From Prevotella sp. (GTDB lineage: Bacteria; Bacteroidota; Bacteroidia; Bacteroidales; Bacteroidaceae), in contig DLZV01000015.1 of the NCBI GenBank assembly GCA_003447235.1, positions 40,228-79,229 on the forward strand: a stretch of 39,002 nt of DNA. Direction: 5' to 3'. Below the pieces are notes generated by a model. The model searched no databases. It was not told the origin of the DNA and saw nothing but the letters and a program-made list of their open reading frames with translations. Below, in pieces: positions 8,873-17,618 of this stretch. Every line of letters begins with the position of its first letter. The first letter of the stretch is position 1. Made by a program: the position numbers and the translations under genes.

Positions 8873-9793
8873 ATGCCCGTACACAAGAAATACAACCGCA
8901 ACGTCAAGACCAACGCCCTCGGACGCGGACTCGACGCGCTCATCTCCACAGAATCGGTGAGCACGCAGGGTAGCAGCACCATCAACGAGGTGCCGCTGCA
9001 GCAGATCGAAGCCAACCCCAACCAGCCACGACGCGAGTTTGACCCCGTGGCCCTGGAGGAACTGGCCAACTCCATCCGCCAGCTGGGCATCGTACAGCCC
9101 ATCACGCTGCGACAGGTGGACCACGACCGCTTCCAGATCATAGCGGGAGAGCGCCGCTGGAGAGCCTCGCAACTGGCGGGACTGACGACCATCCCGGCGT
9201 ATATCCGCACCATCAAGGACGAGAACGTCATGGAGATGGCCCTCGTGGAGAACATCCAGCGCGAGGACCTCAACGCCATCGAGATAGCCCTGGCCTACGA
9301 GCACCTGCTGGAGAAGAGCGCCATGACGCAGGAGAAGGTGGCCGAACGCGTGGGCAAGAGCCGCCCCGCCATCGCCAACTACCTGCGACTACTGAAGTTG
9401 CCCGCCCAGGTGCAGATGGCGCTGCAGAAGAAGGAGATCGACATGGGCCACGCCCGCGCCCTCCTCTCTTTGGACAGTCCGTCGCTCCAGCTGAAGGTGT
9501 TTCGCGAGATCCAGAAGAACGACTACACCGTGCGCCGCGTCGAAGAGGTGTGCAAACAGCTGAAGAACGGCGAGGACGTGCAGTCGGCGAAGAAGACTAT
9601 CGCTGCCACGCGCCGTCTGCCGGAGGAGTATAACATCCTCAAGGACCAGCTCTCGCAGCTCTTCGACACGAAGGTGCAGATGAGCTGCAACGACAAGGGC
9701 AAGGGCAAGATCAGCATCCCCTTCGCCTCGGAGGAGGAGTTGGAGCACATCATGAGTGTGCTCGACAGAATGAAGCAGCAACCGGGAGAATAA
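8873..9793 (+). CDS. parB: Chromosome partitioning protein ParB (Spo0J), CTP-dependent clamp
   Basis: The 306-residue protein has the N-terminal LGRGLDALIS segment that contacts ParA, then the ParB/sulfiredoxin-like CTPase domain with ANPNQPRREF, the C-motif GERRWRA (about residues 92-98) and ENIQREDLNAIE (about 126-137). A central helix-turn-helix (TQEKVAERVGKSRPAIANYL) binds parS, and the C-terminal ~60 residues should form the dimer domain. The start ATG at 8873 lies 3 nt after the parA stop, so the pair is translationally linked. GC-rich codon use matches the core genes on either side. Confidence 0.96.
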   Translation: MPVHKKYNRNVKTNALGRGLDALISTESVSTQGSSTINEVPLQQIEANPNQPRREFDPVALEELANSIRQLGIVQPITLRQVDHDRFQIIAGERRWRASQLAGLTTIPAYIRTIKDENVMEMALVENIQREDLNAIEIALAYEHLLEKSAMTQEKVAERVGKSRPAIANYLRLLKLPAQVQMALQKKEIDMGHARALLSLDSPSLQLKVFREIQKNDYTVRRVEEVCKQLKNGEDVQSAKKTIAATRRLPEEYNILKDQLSQLFDTKVQMSCNDKGKGKISIPFASEEELEHIMSVLDRMKQQPGE

Positions 9794-9800
9794 GCAGACC

Positions 9801-10574
9801 ATGAAGATGATGACGAAAGGCAGGTTTTGGAGCGTCTTCCTGGCGCTGGTTCTGGTGCGCGGGATGGCCGTGGCGCAGGTGGCGGGTCCCGACACCATCC
9901 GTGTGGTCTATCCTGACGACACCGTCGCCGTGAGGCTGCACTCCGCCGATCCCGCCGACCCCACACTGCAATCGCTGTGGGAGGCCGACCCGACGCCGAC
10001 TCTTTCCAAGGCTCAGACCAAGGGGAAGGAGAAGCGGCAAAGGCGCGACTGGAGCCAATGGCGACCGGAGGCGAAGCGGGCGATGTGGCTGGCCCTGGTA
10101 CTGCCGGGAGCCGGACAGGTCTATAACCGCAAATACTGGAAGCTGCCCATCATCTATGGCGGGTTCGCAGGATGTATCTACGCCATGACGTGGAACAACC
10201 AGATGTACCACGACTACAGCCAGGCCTACCTGGACATCATGGACGACGACCCGACCACAGAGAGCTACAAAAACTTCCTGCACCTCGGCACGGAGATCAA
10301 CGAGAGCAACCTGGCCCGCTACCAGGAGATCTTCCGCAAGCGCAAGAACCGCTACCGCAGATGGCGAGACCTGAGCGTCTTCGCCACGATAGCCGTCTAT
10401 GCGCTCTCCGTCATCGACGCCTACGTCGATGCGTCGCTCTCGGAGTTTGACATCTCAGAGGACTTGTCGCTGCGCGTGGCGCCCGTCGTGATGGGCAATG
10501 ACGGCGTAATGACGACCCGACGCAGCCCGTTCGGACAAAACGCCATCGGACTGGGATGCAGCCTGAGATTCTGA
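9801..10574 (+). CDS. DUF5683-type predicted envelope protein
   Basis: The 257-residue protein begins MKMMTKGRFWSVFLALVLV, a signal peptide ending near AVAQ. A charged linker follows, then the conserved block WLALVLPGAGQVYNRKYWK and a hydrophobic IIYGGFAGCIYAM segment, a soluble YHDYSQAYLDI region, and a second hydrophobic segment SVFATIAVYALSVIDAYVD. The protein ends in a beta-strand-like GLGCSLRF with a terminal Phe, as in outer-membrane proteins. This is the DUF5683 family, which in Bacteroidales sits right after parB; its role is unknown. It starts 7 nt after parB and is probably in the same operon. In the Bacteroides order I remember, a lytic transglycosylase follows it; here the next gene is relA/spoT. 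Confidence 0.88.
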   Translation: MKMMTKGRFWSVFLALVLVRGMAVAQVAGPDTIRVVYPDDTVAVRLHSADPADPTLQSLWEADPTPTLSKAQTKGKEKRQRRDWSQWRPEAKRAMWLALVLPGAGQVYNRKYWKLPIIYGGFAGCIYAMTWNNQMYHDYSQAYLDIMDDDPTTESYKNFLHLGTEINESNLARYQEIFRKRKNRYRRWRDLSVFATIAVYALSVIDAYVDASLSEFDISEDLSLRVAPVVMGNDGVMTTRRSPFGQNAIGLGCSLRF

Positions 10575-10658
10575 GACGAAACAACACCAAAAGCCAAAAT
10601 CATTAGTACCAACTATATATATCACAACAATACACATCTAAACTAAGGGGGAATAGAC

Positions 10659-13082
10659 ATGGACAATACTATTACCGGCGACCAGGATCAGAAGCCTGGC
10701 ATGATGGAGACGAAGTCCAGCGATCAGCAGCCCATCGAGCAGAAGGCTGCTGACCAGAAGCCTATCGAACAGAAGGCCACCGACCAGAAGCCTATGGAGC
10801 AGAAAGCTGCCGACCAGGCGGCACAGGAGAAGGCAATGGTGGACAACGCTTTCCAGCACCTTCTCGACACCTACCTGGCCTCGCGCCACAGAAAGAAGGT
10901 GGGGATCATCACCAAGGCTTTCAACTTCGCGCGCCAGGCGCACCAGGGCGTGAAGCGTCTCTCGGGCGAGCCATATATTATGCACCCGATAGCCGTGGCG
11001 CAGATCGCCTGCGAGGAGATCGGACTGGGAGCCACGAGCATCAGCGCGGCCCTGCTCCACGACGTCGTGGAGGATACCGACTACACGGTGGAGGACATCG
11101 AGAACATCTTCGGACCGAAGATCGCACAGATTGTGGACGGACTGACCAAGATCTCGGGTGGCATCTTCGGCGACAAGGCTTCGGCTCAGACAGAAAACTT
11201 CAAGAAGCTGCTCCTCACGATGAACGACGACATCCGCGTCATCCTCATCAAGATCTGCGACCGCCTGCACAATATGCGCACGCTGGCCTCGCAGCCGGCC
11301 AACAAGCAGTATAAGATAGCAGGAGAGACGCTCTATATCTATGCGCCTCTGGCCAACCGCCTGGGCCTTAACAAGGTAAAGACCGAACTGGAGGACCTCA
11401 GTTTTCGCTATGAGCACCCGGAGATCTATCAGAACATCGCGAAGCAGCTGGAGGAGACGCAGGCGCAGCGCGACGAACTCTTCCGCGACTTCACGGCGCC
11501 CATCCGCGCGGCCCTCGACAAGATGGGACTCAAATACGAAATCAAGGCGCGCGTCAAGACGCCTTTCTCCATCTGGAACAAGATGCAGAAGAAGCACGTC
11601 TCCTTCGACGAGATCTACGACATCCTGGCCGTGCGCATCGTCTTCACGCCCAACGTGAGAGAGGACGAGATCAACGACTGCTTCTCTATCTACGTGGCTA
11701 TCAGCAAGATTTACAACAGCCATCCCGACCGCCTGCGCGACTGGGTGAACCATCCCAAGGCCAACGGCTACCAGGCGCTCCACGTGACGCTCATGTCCAA
11801 CCAGGGCAAGTGGATCGAACTGCAGATCCGCTCCGACCGTATGGACGAGATAGCGGAGCAGGGATTTGCGGCCCACTGGAAGTACAAGGAGGGCTACGAG
11901 ATCACGGAGGACGAGGGAGAGCTCAACGACTGGCTCCACACCATCAAGGAGATCCTCGACGACCCGCAGCCCGACGCCATGGACTTCCTCGACGCCATCA
12001 AACTCAATCTTTTCTCCTCCGAGATCTTCGTCTTCACGCCCAAGGGCGACTTCAAGACCATGCCGGCGGGAAGCACGGCGCTCGACTTTGCCTTCCAGAT
12101 CCATACGTTCCTCGGAAGCCATTGCATCGGCGCGAAGGTGAACCACAAACTGGTGCCGCTGAGCCACAAGCTCAACAGTGGAGACCAGGTGGAGATCCTC
12201 ACCTCCAACGCACAGCGCGTGCAGCCCTCGTGGGTCAACTTCGTGGGGACGGCCAAGGCCAAGGGCAAGATACAGGCCATCCTGCGCAAGGAGGGACGCG
12301 AACTGCAGAAGAAGGGCGAGACGATACTCCACGACTGGCTCGCTCAGCACGAGCTGGAGCCTTCGGCGCAGCGCATGGAGAGACTTTGCGAGGCGCACAA
12401 CCTCCAGAATTCGGAGGACCTGCTGCGCGCACTGGGTTCGCACACCATCCAGTTGGGCGACGACGACATGGACGCGCTCACGGGCAAGAAGAACAAGGAC
12501 GGGAGCACGTCGGCGTGGTTTACGAAATACGTGCCCTTCCTGAAGAAGAAAGACGCGGGAACGGGCAAGGAACGGGACGCACAGGATCTGATGGCCTCGT
12601 CGGAGGGACTCATCACCGTCGATGAGAAACTCAACCGCAAGAAGCCGATCTTCATCAGCGAGAAGACCATCAACGGCTACATCTTCCCCTCCTGCTGCCA
12701 TTGCATACCGGGCGACGACGCGCTGGGCTTCATCGACAACCGCAACCATATCGAGATCCATAGCCGCAACTGCACCGTGGCCTCCAAACTGAAGGCGAGC
12801 TACGGCAACCGCATCCTCGACGCGAAGTGGGACATGCACCACCAGCTCTACTTCGACGCGACCATCCACATCCGCGGCATCGACCGTCAGGGCATGTTGC
12901 GCGACGTGGCCGAAATGCTCTCCGACAAACTCGGCCTCAACATGCGCCGCATCACCGTGACGTCCAACAATGGCATCTTCGACGGCACCATCGAACTCGG
13001 AGTACACGATGCCGAGGAGCTGGAGGTGATCATCGAAAACCTCAAGCAGGTGGACGATCTCAAGGAGGTGAACCGCATGTAG
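10659..13082 (+). CDS. Bifunctional (p)ppGpp synthetase/hydrolase (RelA/SpoT family) with a repetitive N-terminal extension
   Basis: The 807-residue protein has every RSH domain in order. The HD hydrolase runs from about residue 85 to 245, with MHPIAVAQ (near 107), LLHDVVEDTD (HD near 133-134) and KICDRLHNMRTL. The synthetase is at about 280-420, with ARVKTPFSIWNKMQKK, HPKANGYQALHV and ELQIR. A TGS domain begins near 455 (VFTPKGDF) and an ACT domain lies at about 735-807. The substrate-specificity position reads RLRD (near 356), close to the RxKD of bifunctional enzymes and unlike the ExDD of synthetase-only RelA, so both activities are expected. Residues 1-60 are an extra low-complexity segment with a 10-residue repeat. 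It is separated by 84 nt from the DUF5683 gene and converges on the SDR gene with a 10-nt gap. Confidence 0.95.
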   Translation: MDNTITGDQDQKPGMMETKSSDQQPIEQKAADQKPIEQKATDQKPMEQKAADQAAQEKAMVDNAFQHLLDTYLASRHRKKVGIITKAFNFARQAHQGVKRLSGEPYIMHPIAVAQIACEEIGLGATSISAALLHDVVEDTDYTVEDIENIFGPKIAQIVDGLTKISGGIFGDKASAQTENFKKLLLTMNDDIRVILIKICDRLHNMRTLASQPANKQYKIAGETLYIYAPLANRLGLNKVKTELEDLSFRYEHPEIYQNIAKQLEETQAQRDELFRDFTAPIRAALDKMGLKYEIKARVKTPFSIWNKMQKKHVSFDEIYDILAVRIVFTPNVREDEINDCFSIYVAISKIYNSHPDRLRDWVNHPKANGYQALHVTLMSNQGKWIELQIRSDRMDEIAEQGFAAHWKYKEGYEITEDEGELNDWLHTIKEILDDPQPDAMDFLDAIKLNLFSSEIFVFTPKGDFKTMPAGSTALDFAFQIHTFLGSHCIGAKVNHKLVPLSHKLNSGDQVEILTSNAQRVQPSWVNFVGTAKAKGKIQAILRKEGRELQKKGETILHDWLAQHELEPSAQRMERLCEAHNLQNSEDLLRALGSHTIQLGDDDMDALTGKKNKDGSTSAWFTKYVPFLKKKDAGTGKERDAQDLMASSEGLITVDEKLNRKKPIFISEKTINGYIFPSCCHCIPGDDALGFIDNRNHIEIHSRNCTVASKLKASYGNRILDAKWDMHHQLYFDATIHIRGIDRQGMLRDVAEMLSDKLGLNMRRITVTSNNGIFDGTIELGVHDAEELEVIIENLKQVDDLKEVNRM
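10722..10811 (+). repeat. Three 30-bp in-frame tandem repeats at the start of relA/spoT
   Basis: Units at 10722-10751, 10752-10781 and 10782-10811 are nearly identical and encode DQxPIEQKAx three times (residues 22-51). Because the unit is 30 bp, gain or loss of copies keeps the frame. The repeat lies outside the catalytic domains. Confidence 0.85.
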
Positions 13083-13092
13083 CAGTATAAGC

Positions 13093-13830
13093 CTAATTTC
13101 TCACGGCCATCCTCCGCCACAACCAGCGGGGGATGGTCCGCCACAAAGCCGTAAGGACACGGTAGCGCCAGTCGATCACGCAGACATGGCGACGCGTCCT
13201 TATGGCTTTGACTATATCCCGGGCCACGCTCTCTGCCGACATGAGCATGGGGTAGTGTTTGCCGTCGCCGAGCAGGTCGGTCCGGACGAAGCCCGGGCGC
13301 AGGTCGGTGAAGTGGATGTCGAGATGGCGCAGGCGGGCCTGCTGCTCCAGGGCCTCGATATAGACATTGCAGAAAGCCTTGGAAGCACTATAGGCGGGAG
13401 CCACGCCCAGGCCCTTTGTGCCCGCTATCGACGATACGACGGCGATGTGGCCGTGGCCCTGGACGGCGAAATAGCGATAGGCAGCACCGACGAGCCGCGC
13501 GAAGCCCAGCGCATTGGTGCTCACCGTGGGCAGTTCCTTCTCGGGCAGCAAGTCCATGTTCTGCCACCCCACCCCGGCCACATGGAGGTAGAGGTCCATG
13601 CCGCCCAGCGCGTCGATCAGGCGCAGCAGACGCTCCTCCGACTTCTCCTGGGTGACGTCGATAGGCGCATAGACGACCTGATCCTGAAACTCGCGGCGCA
13701 GGGCCTCCAGCGTCTCCGTGCGGCGCGCGGCCAAGCCCAGCCGCCACCCTTCCTGGAGCAACAGGCGGGCTACCTCGTAGCCGATTCCCGACGAGGCGCC
13801 GACGATGATGGCCTTCTTTCCTTTCGTCAT
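13093..13830 (-). CDS. Short-chain dehydrogenase/reductase (classical SDR)
   Basis: From the ATG at 13830 the protein has 245 residues. It carries the Rossmann motif GASSGIGYEVA near residue 10, the LHVAGVG segment standing for the usual NNAG, the catalytic Ser in VVSSIAG, and YSASKAF supplying the YxxxK pair. The PGFVRTDLLGD segment after the active site and a basic, Trp-rich C-terminus (LWRTIPRWLWRRM) resemble the SDR subgroup acting on lipid-like or fatty-acyl substrates, often membrane-associated. The substrate is not determined by sequence. The open frame runs upstream to 14475, but that portion is antisense-frame reading of the UpxY gene and does not belong to this protein. It lies 101 nt downstream of upxY on the same strand, so cotranscription is possible. 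Confidence 0.92.
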   Translation of the reverse strand: MTKGKKAIIVGASSGIGYEVARLLLQEGWRLGLAARRTETLEALRREFQDQVVYAPIDVTQEKSEERLLRLIDALGGMDLYLHVAGVGWQNMDLLPEKELPTVSTNALGFARLVGAAYRYFAVQGHGHIAVVSSIAGTKGLGVAPAYSASKAFCNVYIEALEQQARLRHLDIHFTDLRPGFVRTDLLGDGKHYPMLMSAESVARDIVKAIRTRRHVCVIDWRYRVLTALWRTIPRWLWRRMAVRN

Positions 13831-13931
13831 ATTGATGGTCTCGTTGTTTCTTACCTTATTTATTATAGAAGGAGAGTTTTTGTTACGAAGCAGCCCACTT
13901 CTTTCATAAAAGTTATAAAAGCAGCCCTCCC

Positions 13932-14642
13932 CTACTCCTCCACCACTTCGAAGTCCTCGTTGTGTACACCACTGATAGCCAGCGCACAACCGCCAAAATC
14001 GAAGACGAGCTGACGGTTGCGCTGGATGCGGACGATGTAGCCCTCGTAGCCCTGGAAGGGGCCGGTGAGGACGCGGAGCCTGACGTGGTCCTTGGCAAAC
14101 TTCTCCAGGGGTTCGCGCAGGAAGGTAAGGCGCTCGGGGTGGATACGCGAGACGTTCATGAAGGGGCGCATGATGGCGTCCTCGATGGAGGCGGGACAAC
14201 CGCGGCTGCGGTCGTTGACAAGATGAAACTGTGGGAAATGCTCGTCGAGGAAGGCCTGCAGATCGCGCACCGTGCCCTGGAGAAAGACCAGTCCGCTGAT
14301 GGAGGGCTGCAGGACCTTGCGCACGCCCCGCTGCTTCTCGGGGTTCTTGTACTCGTAGTGGTAGGACTGATGGATGAAGAAGGGCTGCGGACGGCCTTCG
14401 GTCTGCTCGTTGTAGTGCTCCAGCCATTTCTTGAAGGTCTTGGCCGCAAAATGGCGCAGGTAGAGATAGCTCCACGAGGTGGGCTTCTCGGAGGTGCTGC
14501 CCCAGGTCTCGGCCAGAGGGCGGCGGGGCACGACCTTCTCCTTCGAGGCCATCAGCGAGTCGGCCTCGACTATGTGGATTCCCTTGGGCAACTGCTTGCC
14601 TCCGCGGTCTGCGCTGAGCGCATCAGAGCTTTCTTCTGTCAT
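13932..14642 (-). CDS. UpxY-family transcription antiterminator (NusG-like)
   Basis: The ATG at 14642 gives 236 residues; a GTG at 14669 would add nine. The N-terminal NGN-like domain starts after a 50-residue variable leader (SWSYLYLRHFAAKTFKKWLE) and holds SISGLVFLQG, and the C-terminal KOW domain is clear (VRLRVLTGPFQGYEGYIVRI). UpxY proteins are NusG paralogues that let RNA polymerase read through long operons, normally as the first gene of a capsule locus. Here the gene faces away from the nearby CapD-like gene and is followed by an SDR gene instead of glycosyltransferases, so its target operon is not obvious. A TATCTTTGC -7 box lies 67 nt upstream of the ATG. Confidence 0.88.
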   Translation of the reverse strand: MTEESSDALSADRGGKQLPKGIHIVEADSLMASKEKVVPRRPLAETWGSTSEKPTSWSYLYLRHFAAKTFKKWLEHYNEQTEGRPQPFFIHQSYHYEYKNPEKQRGVRKVLQPSISGLVFLQGTVRDLQAFLDEHFPQFHLVNDRSRGCPASIEDAIMRPFMNVSRIHPERLTFLREPLEKFAKDHVRLRVLTGPFQGYEGYIVRIQRNRQLVFDFGGCALAISGVHNEDFEVVEE

Positions 14643-14709
14643 CGTCTTCTTTGTGATCAAAATCCTCACGCCCCACCCCGCTCTCGCTGGCAGAAGGGAC
14701 GATGGGGCG

Positions 14710-14718
14710 GCAAAGATA
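14710..14718 (-). promoter_or_regulatory. -7 promoter element for the upxY-SDR pair
   Basis: The minus strand reads TATCTTTGC, matching TAnnTTTGC, 67 nt upstream of the upxY ATG. The leader between them shows no clear hairpin. Confidence 0.55.
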
Positions 14719-14958
14719 CTACTAATTATTGGATTGGCCGCTTTCTTTTGCTTTTTTCTTTTGCCTCGGGCCGCTGGCCCTTCTTCTTTCTCGCATGCTT
14801 AGCCATCAGCCTTGTGCCCCATTTTGGCCCTAACCACGGGGGCAACAGGTCGCTTGCACGAAGCGGCAGGAACCCACATTTTGTAAAGCCTCTTCACAAA
14901 TAAAGGCAAGGAGGTGAAAAAACTCTCAGAAAAAGCAGCGTGTAAACAAATAAAATAC

Positions 14959-14967
14959 TAACTTTGC
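14959..14967 (+). promoter_or_regulatory. Candidate distal -7 promoter element upstream of the CapD-like gene
   Basis: TAACTTTGC matches TAnnTTTGC, 231 nt upstream of the ATG at 15199. No good -33 element is seen. Confidence 0.4.
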
Positions 14968-15114
14968 ATTCGCAATAGATTCGTGCAGCCATCAACTTGG
15001 CGTTATGAGAGAGAGAACAGAGACACTTTCCACGAAAACGACACAAAGCAGGGGTTGGAAGACCAAGAGCCGAATCGGCGCCGACAAGGACCGACAGGAT
15101 CACTCCCTCTACTG

Positions 15115-15123
15115 TAGTTTTGC
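15115..15123 (+). promoter_or_regulatory. Candidate proximal -7 promoter element of the CapD-like gene
   Basis: TAGTTTTGC matches TAnnTTTGC, 75 nt upstream of the ATG at 15199, a normal leader length. It is the better of the two candidates. Confidence 0.45.
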
Positions 15124-15198
15124 ATCAAGGCGAGTGGGACGGTTCTATCATCGCTCAAACTAAATTAATTGCATAAGTCTAACAAAAGTTGGAATGAA

Positions 15199-17121
15199 AT
15201 GAAACTATTCTACCGATTTGTCAAATGGGCCTTCTCCCGAGGCACGCTTCCTTATTGGTGTATCTTCGCTTACGACACCCTTTCGGTGCTGGTATCTGGA
15301 CTGTTTGTCTATACCCGTCAGTATGGCGTGGACAACCTCTACACGAACTTGAATCGCGTGGGCCTGGGCATTGGCCTCTGCATGGTACTCTACATGTTGG
15401 TCTTCTTCATCTTCCACACGTTCAACGGCGTGCTCCGCTACTCCAGCTTCATCGACCTGCGCCGCGTGGCCTACTCCAGCTTCACGGCGAGCATCGCCAT
15501 CTGCGTCTTCCACCAGCTGCAGATACGCTTCGGTCTGAGCAACTACATCCTCGTGCCGCGCTTCGTCAGCGGCGTGCAAATCTTCATCACGGCCACGATG
15601 CTGATGTGGACGGCACGCATGGCGGCCAAGGCGCTCCACGACCTCTACAACAACTTTGGCATTTCCAAGAACGTCTTTATCTATGGCGCCCAGTCGGGGG
15701 CCGTAGCCCTGGCGCGAAGCATCGTCTCCGACCCGAGCTCGCGCTACAAGATCAAGGGATTCATCAGCGACAACGAGATGATGACCTCCTCGCGCATCTC
15801 CGGCATCAAGGTCTATGAGGACTCGCCCGAACTGGTGGAGACCATGCGCAAGCTCCACGTGCAGGCGCTGCTGGTCTCGCCGCTGCAGACGGAACACTTC
15901 ACCCACGACACCAAGTTTATCGACGCGCTCATCGCCGCCAAGATCAAGATCATGATGATGCCGCCGGCAGAGGAGTGGGACGGCAAATCGACCATCTCCC
16001 ACACGCTGCTCCACGAGGTGGACATCGAGGAACTGCTGCCGCGCGACAAGATCGAGGTGGACATGGAGGCCATCAAGAAGATGCTCACAGGCCACCGCAT
16101 CCTCATCACGGGCGCGGCGGGAAGCATCGGATCGGAGATGGCGCGCCAGGTGACCACCTTCAAGCCCTCGGAGCTGATACTGGTCGATCAGGCCGAGACG
16201 CCTATGCACGACGTGCGCCTCTACATGATGAACCACCACAAGGACCTGAAGGTGTGGTCCATCGTCGGCTCCATCACCAACGAGTCGCAGATGGAGCAGA
16301 TCTTCGCCGCCCACAAGCCGGAGTATGTCCTCCACGCCGCGGCCTACAAGCACGTTCCGATGATGGAGGACAACCCCGCCATGGCCATACAGAACAACGT
16401 CTTCGGCACACGCGTCATCGCCGACCTGGCCGTCAAATACCAGACGCGCAAGTTTGTGATGATCTCCACCGACAAGGCCGTCAATCCCACCAACGTCATG
16501 GGCTGCAGCAAGCGCATCTGCGAGATCTACTGCCAGTCGCTCAACAAGGCCATCCAGGACGGCGAGGTAAAGGGCGTGACGCAGTTTGTCACCACCCGCT
16601 TCGGCAACGTGCTCGGCTCCAACGGATCGGTCATCCCGCTCTTCAAAGAGCAGATCAAGAAGGGAGGCCCCGTCACCGTCACCCATAAGGACATCATCCG
16701 CTACTTCATGCTCATCCCCGAGGCCTGCCGCCTGGTGCTGGAGGCTGGCACGATGGGCCACGGCGGCGAGATCTTCGTCTTCGACATGGGCGATCCTGTC
16801 CGCATCGCCGACCTGGCCCAGCGCATGATAGAACTCTCGGGAGCCAAAAACGTCAAGATCGAATACACGGGTCTGCGCGACGGCGAGAAACTCTACGAGG
16901 AGGTGCTCAACGACGCGGAGCAGACCAAGCCGACCGTCCACCCGAAGATCAAGGTGGCTGCCGTCCGCGAATACTCCTACAAGCTGGCGCGCAAGAACGA
17001 AATGGACCTCTACGACCTCTCCCTGCAGTATGACGACATGGAGATCGTGAGAAAAATGAAGGAGATTGTGCCGGAGTATAAGAGCCGCCACAGTAAGTAC
17101 GAGGTGCTCGACAAGGCGTAA
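15199..17121 (+). CDS. Membrane-bound nucleotide-sugar 4,6-dehydratase (CapD/PglF/WbpM-like)
   Basis: The ATG at 15199 gives 640 residues; a TTG at 15169 would add ten with no domain gained. The first ~130 residues hold about four hydrophobic segments, followed by a CoA-binding-like Rossmann region (NVFIYGAQSGAVALA), then the extended SDR catalytic domain starting with ITGAAGSIGSEMARQ (GxxGxxG near residue 305). The signatures YKHVPMMEDNP, MISTDKAVNPTNVMG and SKRICE hold the active site of this family, which replaces Tyr by Met in the usual YxxxK. The expected reaction is NAD-dependent 4,6-dehydration of UDP-GlcNAc or a similar nucleotide sugar, the first step to deoxyamino sugars in capsule, O-antigen or glycoprotein. 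It stands alone with its own promoter and terminator; no glycosyltransferases follow, which is unusual. Confidence 0.93.
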   Translation: MKLFYRFVKWAFSRGTLPYWCIFAYDTLSVLVSGLFVYTRQYGVDNLYTNLNRVGLGIGLCMVLYMLVFFIFHTFNGVLRYSSFIDLRRVAYSSFTASIAICVFHQLQIRFGLSNYILVPRFVSGVQIFITATMLMWTARMAAKALHDLYNNFGISKNVFIYGAQSGAVALARSIVSDPSSRYKIKGFISDNEMMTSSRISGIKVYEDSPELVETMRKLHVQALLVSPLQTEHFTHDTKFIDALIAAKIKIMMMPPAEEWDGKSTISHTLLHEVDIEELLPRDKIEVDMEAIKKMLTGHRILITGAAGSIGSEMARQVTTFKPSELILVDQAETPMHDVRLYMMNHHKDLKVWSIVGSITNESQMEQIFAAHKPEYVLHAAAYKHVPMMEDNPAMAIQNNVFGTRVIADLAVKYQTRKFVMISTDKAVNPTNVMGCSKRICEIYCQSLNKAIQDGEVKGVTQFVTTRFGNVLGSNGSVIPLFKEQIKKGGPVTVTHKDIIRYFMLIPEACRLVLEAGTMGHGGEIFVFDMGDPVRIADLAQRMIELSGAKNVKIEYTGLRDGEKLYEEVLNDAEQTKPTVHPKIKVAAVREYSYKLARKNEMDLYDLSLQYDDMEIVRKMKEIVPEYKSRHSKYEVLDKA

Positions 17122-17146
17122 AGCGCCAACCTCTCCCACCACCATA

Positions 17147-17191
17147 AAACCATCAAGGCTTCTCTCCACAGGGACGCCTTGATGGTTTTTT
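17147..17191 (+). terminator. Rho-independent terminator after the CapD-like gene
   Basis: A perfect 13-bp stem, AAACCATCAAGGC (17147-17159) with GCCTTGATGGTTT (17176-17188), is followed by a T run. It lies 25 nt after the stop and marks the right end of the core segment. Confidence 0.9.
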
Positions 17192-17273
17192 CTTGCCCAG
17201 CGCATGATGGCACTTTCTTGCCCTATAATGGTACAAAATGCCGTCAGCCAACTATTGCGGGAATGCCGAAACA

Positions 17274-17337
17274 AAAACGTTAAACGTTAAAACGTTATTA
17301 TCCACCCCTCCTTGTCACCCTTAACGTTTAACGTTTT
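17274..17337. repeat. 17-bp perfect inverted repeat built from AACGTT units
   Basis: AAAACGTTAAACGTTAA at 17274-17290 is the exact reverse complement of TTAACGTTTAACGTTTT at 17321-17337, with a 30-nt loop. The same AACGTT words recur in the dispersed repeat copies further right, so this may be a reduced or terminal copy of that family. Confidence 0.8.
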
Positions 17338-17618
17338 CTCTTCTCCACTAACCTTCCCTGGTCACGCAAAAAGCACGCCAACCCCCATGCAAACGACAGT
17401 TCATAACCCATGCCAACAACAACTCACAAACCATGCAAAACGACGACTCTCACCCCATGCCAACAGACGTCCCGAAACGCCCCTCAGTTACCCTCCGCGC
17501 CAGTCATAAGCAACCATCCGCCTCGCCCCTAAGCTACCATCGCCAAGGTCCCCCTAAGTGGCGCCCAAGCAAACACTCAAGCAGCCGCCTTGCTCGCCTT
17601 GATAAAACCCACAAAGCA

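Larger units (their letters stand above)
14719..15198. other. Divergent intergenic region between upxY and the CapD-like gene
   Basis: No gene is seen. It contains two plus-strand -7 boxes, described separately, and a perfect 10-bp palindrome TCGGCGCCGA at 15075-15084 between them that could be a protein-binding site. Confidence 0.5.

Noticed and set aside
8000..10600. parS site near parAB
   Set aside because: I looked for TGTTTCACGTGAAACA-like palindromes and found none.
10638..13007. 789-codon open frame antisense to relA/spoT
   Set aside because: A by-product of GC-rich codon use; the sense frame holds all RSH domains.
13831..14475. N-terminal extension of the SDR frame
   Set aside because: It overlaps the UpxY gene in another frame and is Arg/Pro-rich noise; the SDR fold starts at 13830.
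15205..17274. 689-codon open frame antisense to the CapD-like gene
   Set aside because: Same reason; the translation is rich in Val, Asp, His and Leu without any motif.
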